The notes beneath the pieces were generated by a model. It made no database searches and was not told where the DNA came from. It worked only from the letters and a program-made list of their open reading frames with translations. Below, piece by piece: positions 1 to 6,853 of a stretch of 6,985 bases of DNA. Location of the stretch: NCBI GenBank assembly GCA_905372445.1, contig CAJPPF010000120.1, positions 1 through 6,985 of the forward strand, read 5' to 3'. A program made the position numbers and the translations under genes. Every line of letters begins with the position of its first letter. Position 1 is the first letter of the stretch. The stretch is from an uncultured Prevotella sp. (GTDB lineage Bacteria > Bacteroidota > Bacteroidia > Bacteroidales > Bacteroidaceae).

Positions 1-64
1 CCGAGAGCCATCAATAGACACAGAGGAAGGTAGACACTGCAAACATAGTAACTACACGTTTCAT
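1..64 (-). pseudogene. Possible 5' end of a disrupted exported-protein gene (partial, runs off window)
   Basis: Reading leftward from an ATG at 64-62, the frame gives MKRVVTMFAVSTFLCVY and then a TGA stop at 13-11. The peptide has a basic n-region and a hydrophobic core like a signal peptide. If the GTGT run at 17-20 were two bases shorter, the frame would continue hydrophobically (FLCLLMAL). This suggests an indel or a sequencing error, but that is inference from about 20 codons. A gene at this place, downstream of susD on the same strand, would often be a SusE/F-type lipoprotein or a glycan-degrading enzyme, yet nothing here identifies it. The terminator at 121-162 separates it from susD, and I see no TAnnTTTG promoter in the short gap. 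It may also be a chance ORF. Confidence 0.25.
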
Positions 65-120
65 CCTATTCGACTCATTGCTATAATTTGTTTATCAGAC
101 ACCAATAATGTAAAATAACA

Positions 121-162
121 GATAATAAAAATCCCCGTCAGGAAAATTTCTTGACGAGGATT
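121..162 (-). terminator. Rho-independent terminator of the susCD operon
   Basis: On the minus strand AATCCTCGTCA (162-152) pairs with TGACGGGGATT (140-130). This gives an 11-bp stem with one G-U wobble around an 11-base loop. A run of five U (131-127) follows, then more A/U. On the plus strand the wobble becomes a C-A mismatch and no T-run follows, so it works only leftward. It begins about 29 bases after the susD stop codon, which marks susD as the last gene of the transcript unless there is read-through. Confidence 0.8.
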
Positions 163-190
163 GAATTATATTCTATTTACCTCTGTATTC

Positions 191-2053
191 TTAGTATGCA
201 GGATTCTGTTTCAGTGCACCGTTTGACTTTGACACCTGCTCGCTTGGGAATGGGAATGTCATCATTTTCTCTTCATAGCTACCGGTCTTCACTGTTGAAG
301 GATCGCCGTAAGGAGCAATGTAGAATGGTGCTTTTGGATTCTCTCTGTCGCCCCAGCGATATTCGTTGGCGATTTTCTCAGGTCTGAGGTTTGTAGGTGT
401 CATTTTCACAGAACCGTTGCTCTCTTGCTTTTCATAGAAATTATTGTCTGAAAGGTTCAGGTAGATGCACTTTATATCACTCTCGTCAGATGTCTTCTTG
501 CTGAGGTATCCATCATATTCCACTCCGTCAACTTTCATTCTGAGGAAATGATAGCGTACGCGCGGATTTGCATTCAGTTCCTTTTCTGCAAGTGCTTTTA
601 TAACAGCGTCGCCACTCTTATGCCAACGTTTGAGGTCGAAAGCATGGTCGGTGAACTCGAATGCGAGCTCTACTCTGCGCTCGTGATACACGTCAGCCAT
701 TGTTGCGGTGTGGTCCAAAGACTTCACATTGGCACGGTTTCTTACTTTGTTAATGTCAGCCGTGCCGTCCTGTCCCTGCATTATCTTTGCCTCTGCACGC
801 AGCAGTAGACAATCAGCAAAACGAATAAGGGGCACATTCAAGCGAGCTGTGGGCCAGTCGCCATTTGGATTCACGTAGCCCATGCCTTTGTCAAGGTCCT
901 GCGTTGCATTATTGCGACCAAAAGGTTTCATGTACTTGTTAATCATGAAACCTGCCTCTACATCGGATACGGAGAAGAATTTACGTGTCTCGCCGAAGAA
1001 CTGGAACTCCTGGTTGTACTCAAGTACGGAGCGTATCTTCCTTATATTGCCTTTTGCAGGGTCTATGAGGTTGCTGTCATCTTGGGTAAACTGCTCATAT
1101 ATATCGTATGATGGCTTAATTTGTCCCCAGCCGTTGAAGATGCCCCATCCTTTATTTTCGAGCACAACACCGGGAAATTCGCATCCGCCTCCGTTGGTAC
1201 CGCCATTTGATGGCATTGAGAAGAGATACTCCGTGTTGTCCCATTGTGTCATGTCGTCAGTGAAGTTCTGTTCATAGTCGTTGCACAGAGCGCGACCGTA
1301 TGTGGTCTCGAGCTTATCGACAGAGGCAACAACATTTGCCCATTGGCTCTTGTCCCAGCATGCCCAGTAAGCATAAACGCGTGCCATGTAACCTACTGCT
1401 GACACTTTCTGTGCCCGACCGAAGTTGGCTGCGTCGTAGCTTGAAGGCAGGAGTTTCTCGGCATTCTGAAGGTCTTCGATGATGAGACGATAGTTGTCGA
1501 TTACTGTCTTCTTCTGTTCAGGTATGGAATAGTCATATCCGTCAGGGTAGTCCTCATACTTTGTGAAAGGTACGCCTAACTTGTCTGTTCCATAGCGGTA
1601 AGCAATATAGAAGTGGTAGAGGGCGCGCATGAAGTAAGCTTCGCCAAGAGTACGTGTCTCTATTGCGCTGAGAGTTCTCTGTTTTTGCTTTTTCAGCAGT
1701 GATTCTACAATCCAGTTTGCGCGTGCCCCGTGCTTGTAGCTCTGCTCCCAGAAGCCACGCAGCGGTGACTCGTCGCCTGTATATTTCATTGTCGCCAATG
1801 TAGGATATGAGCGTGTACGTCCCCATACTATATCTGTTCCTGCAGCCTGCTCCCAGAATATCTCACGTCCGAACATGTTCTCCTGTGCTAAGCGTGAATA
1901 TACGCCGTCCATTGCGTCAATAGACTGCTGGTCAGTATTGAAATAAGCCTTTGGGGAATATTCGCCCTCTGACTTAGTGTCGAGGAAGTCGGTACATGAT
2001 GTCATTGACAGAGCACCAACGATGCTTATTGCTGATAATATATATCTTTTCAT
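191..2053 (-). CDS. SusD/RagB-family outer-membrane nutrient-binding lipoprotein
   Basis: This 620-residue protein is the surface lipoprotein that caps a SusC barrel and helps capture its ligand, usually an oligosaccharide. The N-terminus is a lipoprotein signal with lipobox SMTSC, so Cys20 would be acylated; TDFLDT follows it, as is usual in this family. Family hallmarks are visible in order: the helical-repeat segment FMRALYHFYIAYRYG (141-155), a Gly-rich loop (284-290) in the ligand-binding half, PLIRFADCLLLRAEA (408-422), INKVRNRANV (434-443), RRVELAFEF (459-467), FDLKRW (472-477) and the C-terminal KQNPAY. The start at 2053 is chosen because it gives a complete signal peptide. The gene begins 54 bases after the susC stop, so the two are probably co-transcribed. 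It is somewhat longer than many SusD proteins, with the extra length between FDLKRW and the C-terminus. The substrate cannot be predicted from the sequence alone. Confidence 0.95.
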   Translation of the reverse strand: MKRYILSAISIVGALSMTSCTDFLDTKSEGEYSPKAYFNTDQQSIDAMDGVYSRLAQENMFGREIFWEQAAGTDIVWGRTRSYPTLATMKYTGDESPLRGFWEQSYKHGARANWIVESLLKKQKQRTLSAIETRTLGEAYFMRALYHFYIAYRYGTDKLGVPFTKYEDYPDGYDYSIPEQKKTVIDNYRLIIEDLQNAEKLLPSSYDAANFGRAQKVSAVGYMARVYAYWACWDKSQWANVVASVDKLETTYGRALCNDYEQNFTDDMTQWDNTEYLFSMPSNGGTNGGGCEFPGVVLENKGWGIFNGWGQIKPSYDIYEQFTQDDSNLIDPAKGNIRKIRSVLEYNQEFQFFGETRKFFSVSDVEAGFMINKYMKPFGRNNATQDLDKGMGYVNPNGDWPTARLNVPLIRFADCLLLRAEAKIMQGQDGTADINKVRNRANVKSLDHTATMADVYHERRVELAFEFTDHAFDLKRWHKSGDAVIKALAEKELNANPRVRYHFLRMKVDGVEYDGYLSKKTSDESDIKCIYLNLSDNNFYEKQESNGSVKMTPTNLRPEKIANEYRWGDRENPKAPFYIAPYGDPSTVKTGSYEEKMMTFPFPSEQVSKSNGALKQNPAY

Positions 2054-2107
2054 AATATCCGGTTTTAATACTTTCTACTATAGTTCTCTTATTTCTTCTT
2101 TAAATTA

Positions 2108-5100
2108 TCAATATGTAATCTTTACACCGAAAGATATAACTCTTGATACAGGGTATTTAAGAGTGTCGTACCCTCCGCACTCAGGGTCCATGCCTGAGTA
2201 TTTTGTTATAGTAAGGAGGTTCTCGCCTGAGATATACGCAGTAAGGGTCGACATGCGCTCGGCGAAGTGAGTACACTTACGAAGGAGATCGGTGAAGTTG
2301 TAAGATACCGTGAGGTTCTTAAGACGGAGATATGATGCATTCTCGAGGAAGTAGTCGGATGCTGTAGTCCAGTTTCCGTTGGCATCAGTCTTGCTCAGAC
2401 GAGGAATATTGCTGCCGGTATTGCTTGTGCTCCATGCCTTAAGAATCTCTGATGAGCGGTTGAATCCATTCTCTACATCTGAGAGAATCATGCTCTTTGC
2501 CGGGTAGTATACCTGTGCTCCGGCAACTCCTTGAAGCATCAAATCTACAGAGAGATTCTTCCATGACATGCCTCCTGAAAGTGCGAAGGTGTATTTAGGA
2601 GTTGCTGAACCGCAGTACTGACGGTCAGCGTTTGTGATAGCATTATCCTTGTCGTAATCAACGAACCAGAGATCGCCGAGCTCTGCATTTGGCTGTGCCT
2701 TACGTGCTTCGGCAAGATCTGCCTCTGTCTTGATGATGCCTTTGGTCTTTACGAGGAAGAATTGGTTCAGCGGACCACCTACTGTTGTGCGGTAGCACCA
2801 AGGCAGTGAGCGCCATTCGCCACCACCAGACCACACGCCGTCAGTACCATCGTCTTCTTTGATACCTGTACTTGTGACCTCATTCTTCAACCAAGCGAAG
2901 TTTCCTGCGACATAGTAGTTTATATCCTTGCTTACTTTGTCGTGCCATCTTGACTGAAGCTCTATACCATAGTTCTTTATCTCACCCTGGTTGACGAGCA
3001 TTGGGTCTACGCCGATAGTGTTAGGCCAGCCGGTGGTTGTCTCCTGTATGAGATTATATGTGCGCTTGTTGAAGTAATCTGCACTGATGTCGAGACGGTT
3101 GTTCAGCATCGTAAGGTCAAGTCCGAAGTCTATCTGCTCTGATGTTTCCCATGTAAGATCGTTGTTGAGTGCCTTTGAAGGGAAGATGAATGTTCCGTAC
3201 ATCGAACCGGTTGCTGCACCGTAGAAAGCCTGCTCATTCCATACAGATGTACTGTAGTTGTTAATCTTATAGTTCATCTGAATAGAACCGAGGTTACCTA
3301 CGCGACCCCATGATGCACGGAGCTTAAGCAGGTTGATGGTGCTTTTCAGAGGTTCGAAGAACTTTTCGTTAGAGATCTTCCATGCCGCAGTGACAGCAGG
3401 GAAGTCACCGTGGTTCTTTTTCTTCGGCAGACGGCTTGCATAGTCGCGACGCCATGAAGCGGTGAAGAAGTAGCGGTCGGCGTAAGAATATGCACCACGT
3501 GCTACGAAAGCGACGTTGGCGTCAGGACCTGACAAACCGTCACCGTAAGAGGAGAGTGTATTTGCCATTGCAAGATACTGTAGTCCGGCAGACTCATCAT
3601 CGAATCCGTTGGCAGACAGATCAAAGTATCTGCCCTCAAAGCGATTGGCTGTAGTAGAGAGCAGCAGACCGACGGTGTGAGCACCGAATGTATTGTCGTA
3701 GGTGAGAGTATTCTCTGTCTTCCATTCCGTGTCACGGTATGTGTATTCGTAAAGCGTATTCTTCAGGTTTGGCTTTCCTACCTCATTGCGTATAGGAGTG
3801 AAGCTCTTACGGAAATTGTAGCCCAGCCAGTAAGAGAGTCGGCTTGTGAACTTCAGTCCGGGTATGACGTCGTGAATCTGAAGTGTTGTTGTAGAGAATG
3901 TTTTTGTTGTACGATCGAATATGTTGTTGGCAGTGAGCATACGTACAGGATTCACTGCATCGCCGTGTATGGATGCAAATGTTCCTGCATACTCTGGTGC
4001 CACTGTTCCGCCGTATGTCCCGTCTTCATTGTACACAGCAGCACTCTGTGGCATATAGATTGACGAAAGGATTACACCTGTATAGGCAGATGTGTTGTCT
4101 ACCGAGCGGCTCTTGATATTGTTCCAGTTGAAGTCCTCGCTGATGCTGACCCACTTGTTGATATTGAAGTTGCCGGTATAGTGTAGGTTGTAATTCTTGT
4201 TATATGTATTGATGAGCACACCCTGGTCATCGTTATATGCGAATGTGACACGGTTCTGTGCTACGTCATTACCGAAATTCAGACCTACATTGTGTCGCTG
4301 ATATGACGCGTTGCGGAAAATCTCGTCGGTCCAGTCAGTGCGTTGTGTCTTAATGTATTCGTCGAAGGCGGCATTTCCTGAGTTGCCGCTCCAGCCTGCC
4401 GGAAGAGCCACTCCAGCTGCAGCGTATGACTGCTGGCGCATGGTTATCTGGTCCTGTGCGGAAAGACCGTGGATTAAGTTCGTTGCTGTGCGAACACCTA
4501 CTGTTCCCTCGTATGTGAGCTGTGCGCCTTGGGTCTTCTTTGCACGCTTTGTTGTCACGAGCACGCAACCGCCGGCACCTGATGTGGCTCCATAGATAGC
4601 TGCTGAAGCGGCATCCTTTAGGACAACGATTGATTCAATGTCGTAAAGTGAAGGAATTGGCGCTCCTGGCACACCGTCGACAACCCAAAGCACGTTGTCG
4701 CCGTTCTTTGAACCCTGACCACGTATTACCAGACTTGGTGTAGCGGTAGGATCGCCACTGGTCTGCTGCACAGTGACGCCTGCCAACTGACCTTGCAGCA
4801 TACTCTCTGTTGATGTGACAGGGCGAACAGAAAGTTTTTCAGGCTCGCCGACCACACCTACTGATGCGGAGAGGTCTTGCTTTCTCTGTTGTGCACCATA
4901 ACCTAATACTACCACCTCGTCAAGGTTGCTCGCATCTTCCTGCATAATTATGTTGATGTTGCCGCCGGCTTTCACTTCTTGTGTAGAACAGCCGAGATAA
5001 CTGATGACAAGCACATCATTTGGCTTGCAAGATAGTGTAAAGTTTCCGTTAATGTCGGTTACTGTTCCCATTGTTGAACCTTTTACCACAACACTTGCTC

Positions 5101-5275
5101 CTACGATAGGTTCACCTTGGGCGTCTTTTACGATACCTTTTGCGGTGTTTGTCTGTGCAAAAACCACACCATAGCCTGTATGGCTTATTTGTGGAACAAA
5201 CACTGAGAACATAGAAAGTGCAACTACATAGAGTAATTTGCAACTCCAACTACTTGAGATCTTGATTTCTTTCAT
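2108..5275 (-). CDS. SusC/RagA-family TonB-linked outer-membrane transporter
   Basis: This 1055-residue outer-membrane barrel imports a large nutrient into the periplasm with energy from TonB-ExbBD, working with the SusD-like lid encoded next. The signal peptide is long (cut predicted near FAQ|T, residue 41). A carboxypeptidase-regulatory-like domain follows (about 46-115: GIVKDAQGEPIVGASV, then the conserved ISYLG strand). Next is the SusC TonB-box region LDEVVVLGYG (118-127), then the plug (about 130-245) with LVIRGQG, WVVDGVPG and IESIVVLKDAASAAIYGA. The remainder is barrel, including a conserved acidic loop of EF-hand appearance at 873-885 (DYDKDNAITNADR) and the late motif SYLRLKNLTVSYNF. 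It ends in FGVKITY, with a terminal aromatic residue as expected for outer-membrane barrels. There is no STN domain, so control through a partner anti-sigma factor is not indicated. It is full length by family standards. The substrate is unknown. Confidence 0.96.
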   Translation of the reverse strand: MKEIKISSSWSCKLLYVVALSMFSVFVPQISHTGYGVVFAQTNTAKGIVKDAQGEPIVGASVVVKGSTMGTVTDINGNFTLSCKPNDVLVISYLGCSTQEVKAGGNINIIMQEDASNLDEVVVLGYGAQQRKQDLSASVGVVGEPEKLSVRPVTSTESMLQGQLAGVTVQQTSGDPTATPSLVIRGQGSKNGDNVLWVVDGVPGAPIPSLYDIESIVVLKDAASAAIYGATSGAGGCVLVTTKRAKKTQGAQLTYEGTVGVRTATNLIHGLSAQDQITMRQQSYAAAGVALPAGWSGNSGNAAFDEYIKTQRTDWTDEIFRNASYQRHNVGLNFGNDVAQNRVTFAYNDDQGVLINTYNKNYNLHYTGNFNINKWVSISEDFNWNNIKSRSVDNTSAYTGVILSSIYMPQSAAVYNEDGTYGGTVAPEYAGTFASIHGDAVNPVRMLTANNIFDRTTKTFSTTTLQIHDVIPGLKFTSRLSYWLGYNFRKSFTPIRNEVGKPNLKNTLYEYTYRDTEWKTENTLTYDNTFGAHTVGLLLSTTANRFEGRYFDLSANGFDDESAGLQYLAMANTLSSYGDGLSGPDANVAFVARGAYSYADRYFFTASWRRDYASRLPKKKNHGDFPAVTAAWKISNEKFFEPLKSTINLLKLRASWGRVGNLGSIQMNYKINNYSTSVWNEQAFYGAATGSMYGTFIFPSKALNNDLTWETSEQIDFGLDLTMLNNRLDISADYFNKRTYNLIQETTTGWPNTIGVDPMLVNQGEIKNYGIELQSRWHDKVSKDINYYVAGNFAWLKNEVTSTGIKEDDGTDGVWSGGGEWRSLPWCYRTTVGGPLNQFFLVKTKGIIKTEADLAEARKAQPNAELGDLWFVDYDKDNAITNADRQYCGSATPKYTFALSGGMSWKNLSVDLMLQGVAGAQVYYPAKSMILSDVENGFNRSSEILKAWSTSNTGSNIPRLSKTDANGNWTTASDYFLENASYLRLKNLTVSYNFTDLLRKCTHFAERMSTLTAYISGENLLTITKYSGMDPECGGYDTLKYPVSRVISFGVKITY

Positions 5276-5320
5276 TCTTGTTCAATTTAGGTTTTACATT
5301 ATTATTGATAATAGTATTTA

Positions 5321-5395
5321 TTATTTTTCTCTTTTGATAGATTGTTCTGCTTCTTCCTTTTGCGAAAAGCATATACGCCGTTCTCGCAATTTCAT
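5321..5395 (-). other. Possible 24-codon upstream ORF in the susC leader
   Basis: An ATG AAA start at 5395 opens 24 codons ending in TAA at 5323-5321, inside the predicted susC leader. An AAGG at 5406-5403 lies 7 bases before the ATG, a better Shine-Dalgarno match than either susC or susD has. The peptide begins MKLRERRICF and ends SIKREK; it is highly charged with no membrane segment. A stem-loop (5360-5389) falls over its codons 3-12. It resembles nothing I recognise and may be a chance ORF; translation is unproven. Confidence 0.2.
5360..5389 (-). other. Stem-loop in the susC 5' leader
   Basis: On the minus strand TTGCGAGAA (5389-5381) pairs with TTTTCGCAA (5368-5360), giving a 9-bp stem with one G-U pair around a 12-base loop (CGGCGTATATGC). 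A purine-rich stretch follows rather than a U-run, so it is not an intrinsic terminator. It lies 85 or more bases before the susC start and could be a leader structure, an RNA-stability element or simply a DNA inverted repeat. Confidence 0.45.
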
Positions 5396-5410
5396 GTCGA
5401 GACCTTGTGA

Positions 5411-5449
5411 ATATATTTGTAATTTCAGCAAAGCTCAATGCAAATATAT
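5411..5449. repeat. 9-bp inverted repeat over the susC promoter
   Basis: ATATATTTG at 5411-5419 is matched by its exact reverse complement CAAATATAT at 5441-5449, with 21 bases between. The half-site centres are 30 bp apart, close to three helical turns. The right half is the susC -7 element read on the minus strand. The left half is a second TATATTTG read on the plus strand. It may be an operator for a dimeric regulator, a pair of face-to-face promoters, or chance in AT-rich DNA. Confidence 0.4.
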
Positions 5450-5472
5450 CTTTTTTGTTTCACACGTGCAAC
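5441..5472 (-). promoter_or_regulatory. Probable susC promoter (Bacteroidetes sigma-ABfr type)
   Basis: On the minus strand TATATTTG (5448-5441) fits the -7 consensus TAnnTTTG exactly. GTTG (5472-5469) lies 20 bases upstream, at the right distance for the -33 TTTG box with one mismatch. Transcription would start near 5434 and leave a leader of roughly 160 bases before the susC ATG, which is long enough for regulatory structure. Confidence 0.6.
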
Positions 5473-5700
5473 ATTTTTTATACTTTATTTTTCGGTATAC
5501 CTGAAAAAAGAGTTAAATGCATGCTTGTTTTACTTCAAATCGTTAAATAGATTCATAACTGCTTTCGTCTGACAAGATATCACACAAATGGTCGGAAAAA
5601 AAAGTAGGAAAACTTTTCTTTGTTGATAATAAAAACGCACTGCGCTCTATTGACCTATTTGGCATTAAATGCGAATCTTTGCTAAAAACGACTGTAATAT

Positions 5701-5731
5701 TTTGATTTACAAGGATAATTTATTAACTTTG
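5701..5731 (+). promoter_or_regulatory. Promoter of the aldolase gene (Bacteroidetes sigma-ABfr type)
   Basis: TTTG at 5701-5704 and TAACTTTG at 5724-5731 match the -33 (TTTG) and -7 (TAnnTTTG) elements with no mismatch and a 19-base spacer. The predicted start near 5738 gives a leader of about 60 bases. The strong match suits a highly expressed glycolytic gene. Confidence 0.8.
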
Positions 5732-5797
5732 CCTCTGCAAAGTGACATAAAGAGACTTGTTTCAGATAATACACTTAATTAAATAAATATCAAGATT

Positions 5798-6799
5798 ATG
5801 GTAAATTACAAAGAATTAGGACTTGTGAACACTCGTGAGATGTTCAAAAAGGCTATTGCTGGCGGCTATGCTATTCCAGCATTCAACTTTAATACACTTG
5901 AGCAGATGCAGGCTATCGTTCAGGCTGCTGTAGAGACAAAGTCGCCTGTTATCATGCAGGTTTCAAAGGGTGCCCGCGATTACGCTAACGGTACCATACT
6001 CCGTAACCTCGCCAAGGGTGCTGTGGAATATGCTAAGGAACTCGGCTGCGAGAAGCCTGAGATTGTGCTTCATCTTGACCATGGTGACACATTCGAGTTG
6101 TGCAAGGATTGCATCGACAACGGTTTCTCTTCTGTAATGATCGACGGTTCACACCTTCCATTTGAGGAGAATATTGCTCTTGCTAAGAAGGTTGTTGATT
6201 ATGCTCACCAGTTTGACGTTACCGTTGAGGCAGAGCTCGGTGTGCTTGCAGGTGTTGAGGATGAGGTTTCTGCAGAAGAGTCACACTACACACAGCCAGA
6301 GGAAGTTATAGAATTTGCTACTCGTACAGGTTGCGACTCACTCGCAATCTCTATCGGCACTTCTCATGGCGCTTACAAATTTACTCCGGAGCAGTGTACT
6401 GTTGATCCAAAGACAGGTCTTCTCGTACCACCACCACTCGCGTTCGACATTCTCCATGCTATCGAGGAGAAGCTTCCCGGATTCCCTATTGTGCTCCACG
6501 GTTCTTCTTCTGTACCACAGGAGGAGGTTCAGACTATCAACAAGTATGGCGGCAACCTTCCTAACGCTATTGGTATTCCTGAGGAGCAGCTCCGCGAGGC
6601 AGCCAAGTCAGCAGTATGCAAAATCAACATAGATTCTGACTCTCGTCTTGCAATGACTGCAGCTATCCGTAAGCATTTAGCTGAGCATCCGGATCACTTC
6701 GACCCACGTCAGTATCTGAAGCCTGCTCGCGAGAACATGAAGAAGCTGTATATACATAAGATTATGAATGTGCTCGGCTCTAACGATAAGCTTTCTTAA
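5798..6799 (+). CDS. fba: Class II (zinc-dependent) fructose-bisphosphate aldolase
   Basis: This 333-residue cytoplasmic enzyme splits fructose 1,6-bisphosphate into dihydroxyacetone phosphate and glyceraldehyde 3-phosphate in glycolysis, and catalyses the reverse step in gluconeogenesis. Conserved class II sites are all present. LHLDHGD (91-97) contains Asp94, equivalent to the catalytic Asp, and metal ligand His95. VEAELG (143-148) includes Glu146. GTSHGAYK (187-194) carries metal ligand His190. VLHGSSSV (232-239) carries metal ligand His234. NIDSDSR (277-283) is the phosphate/substrate-binding segment. Ligand assignments come from alignment by eye with the E. coli enzyme. The length fits the family branch common in Bacteroidetes, and tagatose-bisphosphate or other ketose-bisphosphate specificity is less likely but not excluded. 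The ATG at 5798 sits about 60 bases after the predicted transcription start in A/T-rich sequence without a Shine-Dalgarno, normal for this phylum. It has its own promoter and terminator, so it is monocistronic and divergent from susC. Confidence 0.96.
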   Translation: MVNYKELGLVNTREMFKKAIAGGYAIPAFNFNTLEQMQAIVQAAVETKSPVIMQVSKGARDYANGTILRNLAKGAVEYAKELGCEKPEIVLHLDHGDTFELCKDCIDNGFSSVMIDGSHLPFEENIALAKKVVDYAHQFDVTVEAELGVLAGVEDEVSAEESHYTQPEEVIEFATRTGCDSLAISIGTSHGAYKFTPEQCTVDPKTGLLVPPPLAFDILHAIEEKLPGFPIVLHGSSSVPQEEVQTINKYGGNLPNAIGIPEEQLREAAKSAVCKINIDSDSRLAMTAAIRKHLAEHPDHFDPRQYLKPARENMKKLYIHKIMNVLGSNDKLS

Positions 6800-6823
6800 T
6801 TCGATAGCAGTCGATAAATTATT

Positions 6824-6853
6824 AAGGGATGCCCTCTGTGGTGTCCCTTTTTT
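6824..6853 (+). terminator. Rho-independent terminator of fba
   Basis: AAGGGATGCC (6824-6833) pairs with GGTGTCCCTT (6840-6849), giving a 10-bp stem with two G-U pairs around a 6-base loop. Six T follow from 6848, two of them within the stem, and then ATT. It starts 24 bases after the fba stop codon and indicates that fba is transcribed alone. Confidence 0.85.

Larger units (their letters stand above)
5276..5797. other. Divergent AT-rich intergenic region between susC and fba
   Basis: This stretch separates the start codons of susC (leftward) and fba (rightward). It is much more AT-rich than the coding DNA on either side. It holds the probable susC promoter and leader (about 5276-5472) and the fba promoter and leader (5701-5797). 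In the middle part, about 5473-5700, I find no credible gene, tRNA or terminator, only A/T tracts such as the run of eight A at 5596-5603. That part is where operator sites for a regulator of susC would be expected, but no site can be named. Confidence 0.7.

Noticed and set aside
2..112. A plus-strand open frame of about 37 codons entering from the left edge.
   Set aside because: The translation looks unlike a natural C-terminus, and the same DNA carries a better signal-peptide-like frame on the minus strand.
191..5275. Many plus-strand and alternative-frame ORFs of 60-130 codons opposite susC and susD.
   Set aside because: They are shadows of the two long, clearly homologous coding frames, with no family motifs or plausible starts of their own.
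5250..5438. A minus-strand frame through the whole susC leader, overlapping the susC start (62 codons from a TTG at 5438, or 40 codons from an ATG at 5372).
   Set aside because: The TTG lies at or upstream of the predicted transcription start, the internal ATG sits in the hairpin loop without a ribosome site, and the peptide is low-complexity basic sequence reflecting A/T-rich DNA.
5608..5618. Small palindrome GAAAACTTTTC in the intergenic region.
   Set aside because: A/T-tract palindromes of this size are common by chance, and it is not aligned with either promoter.
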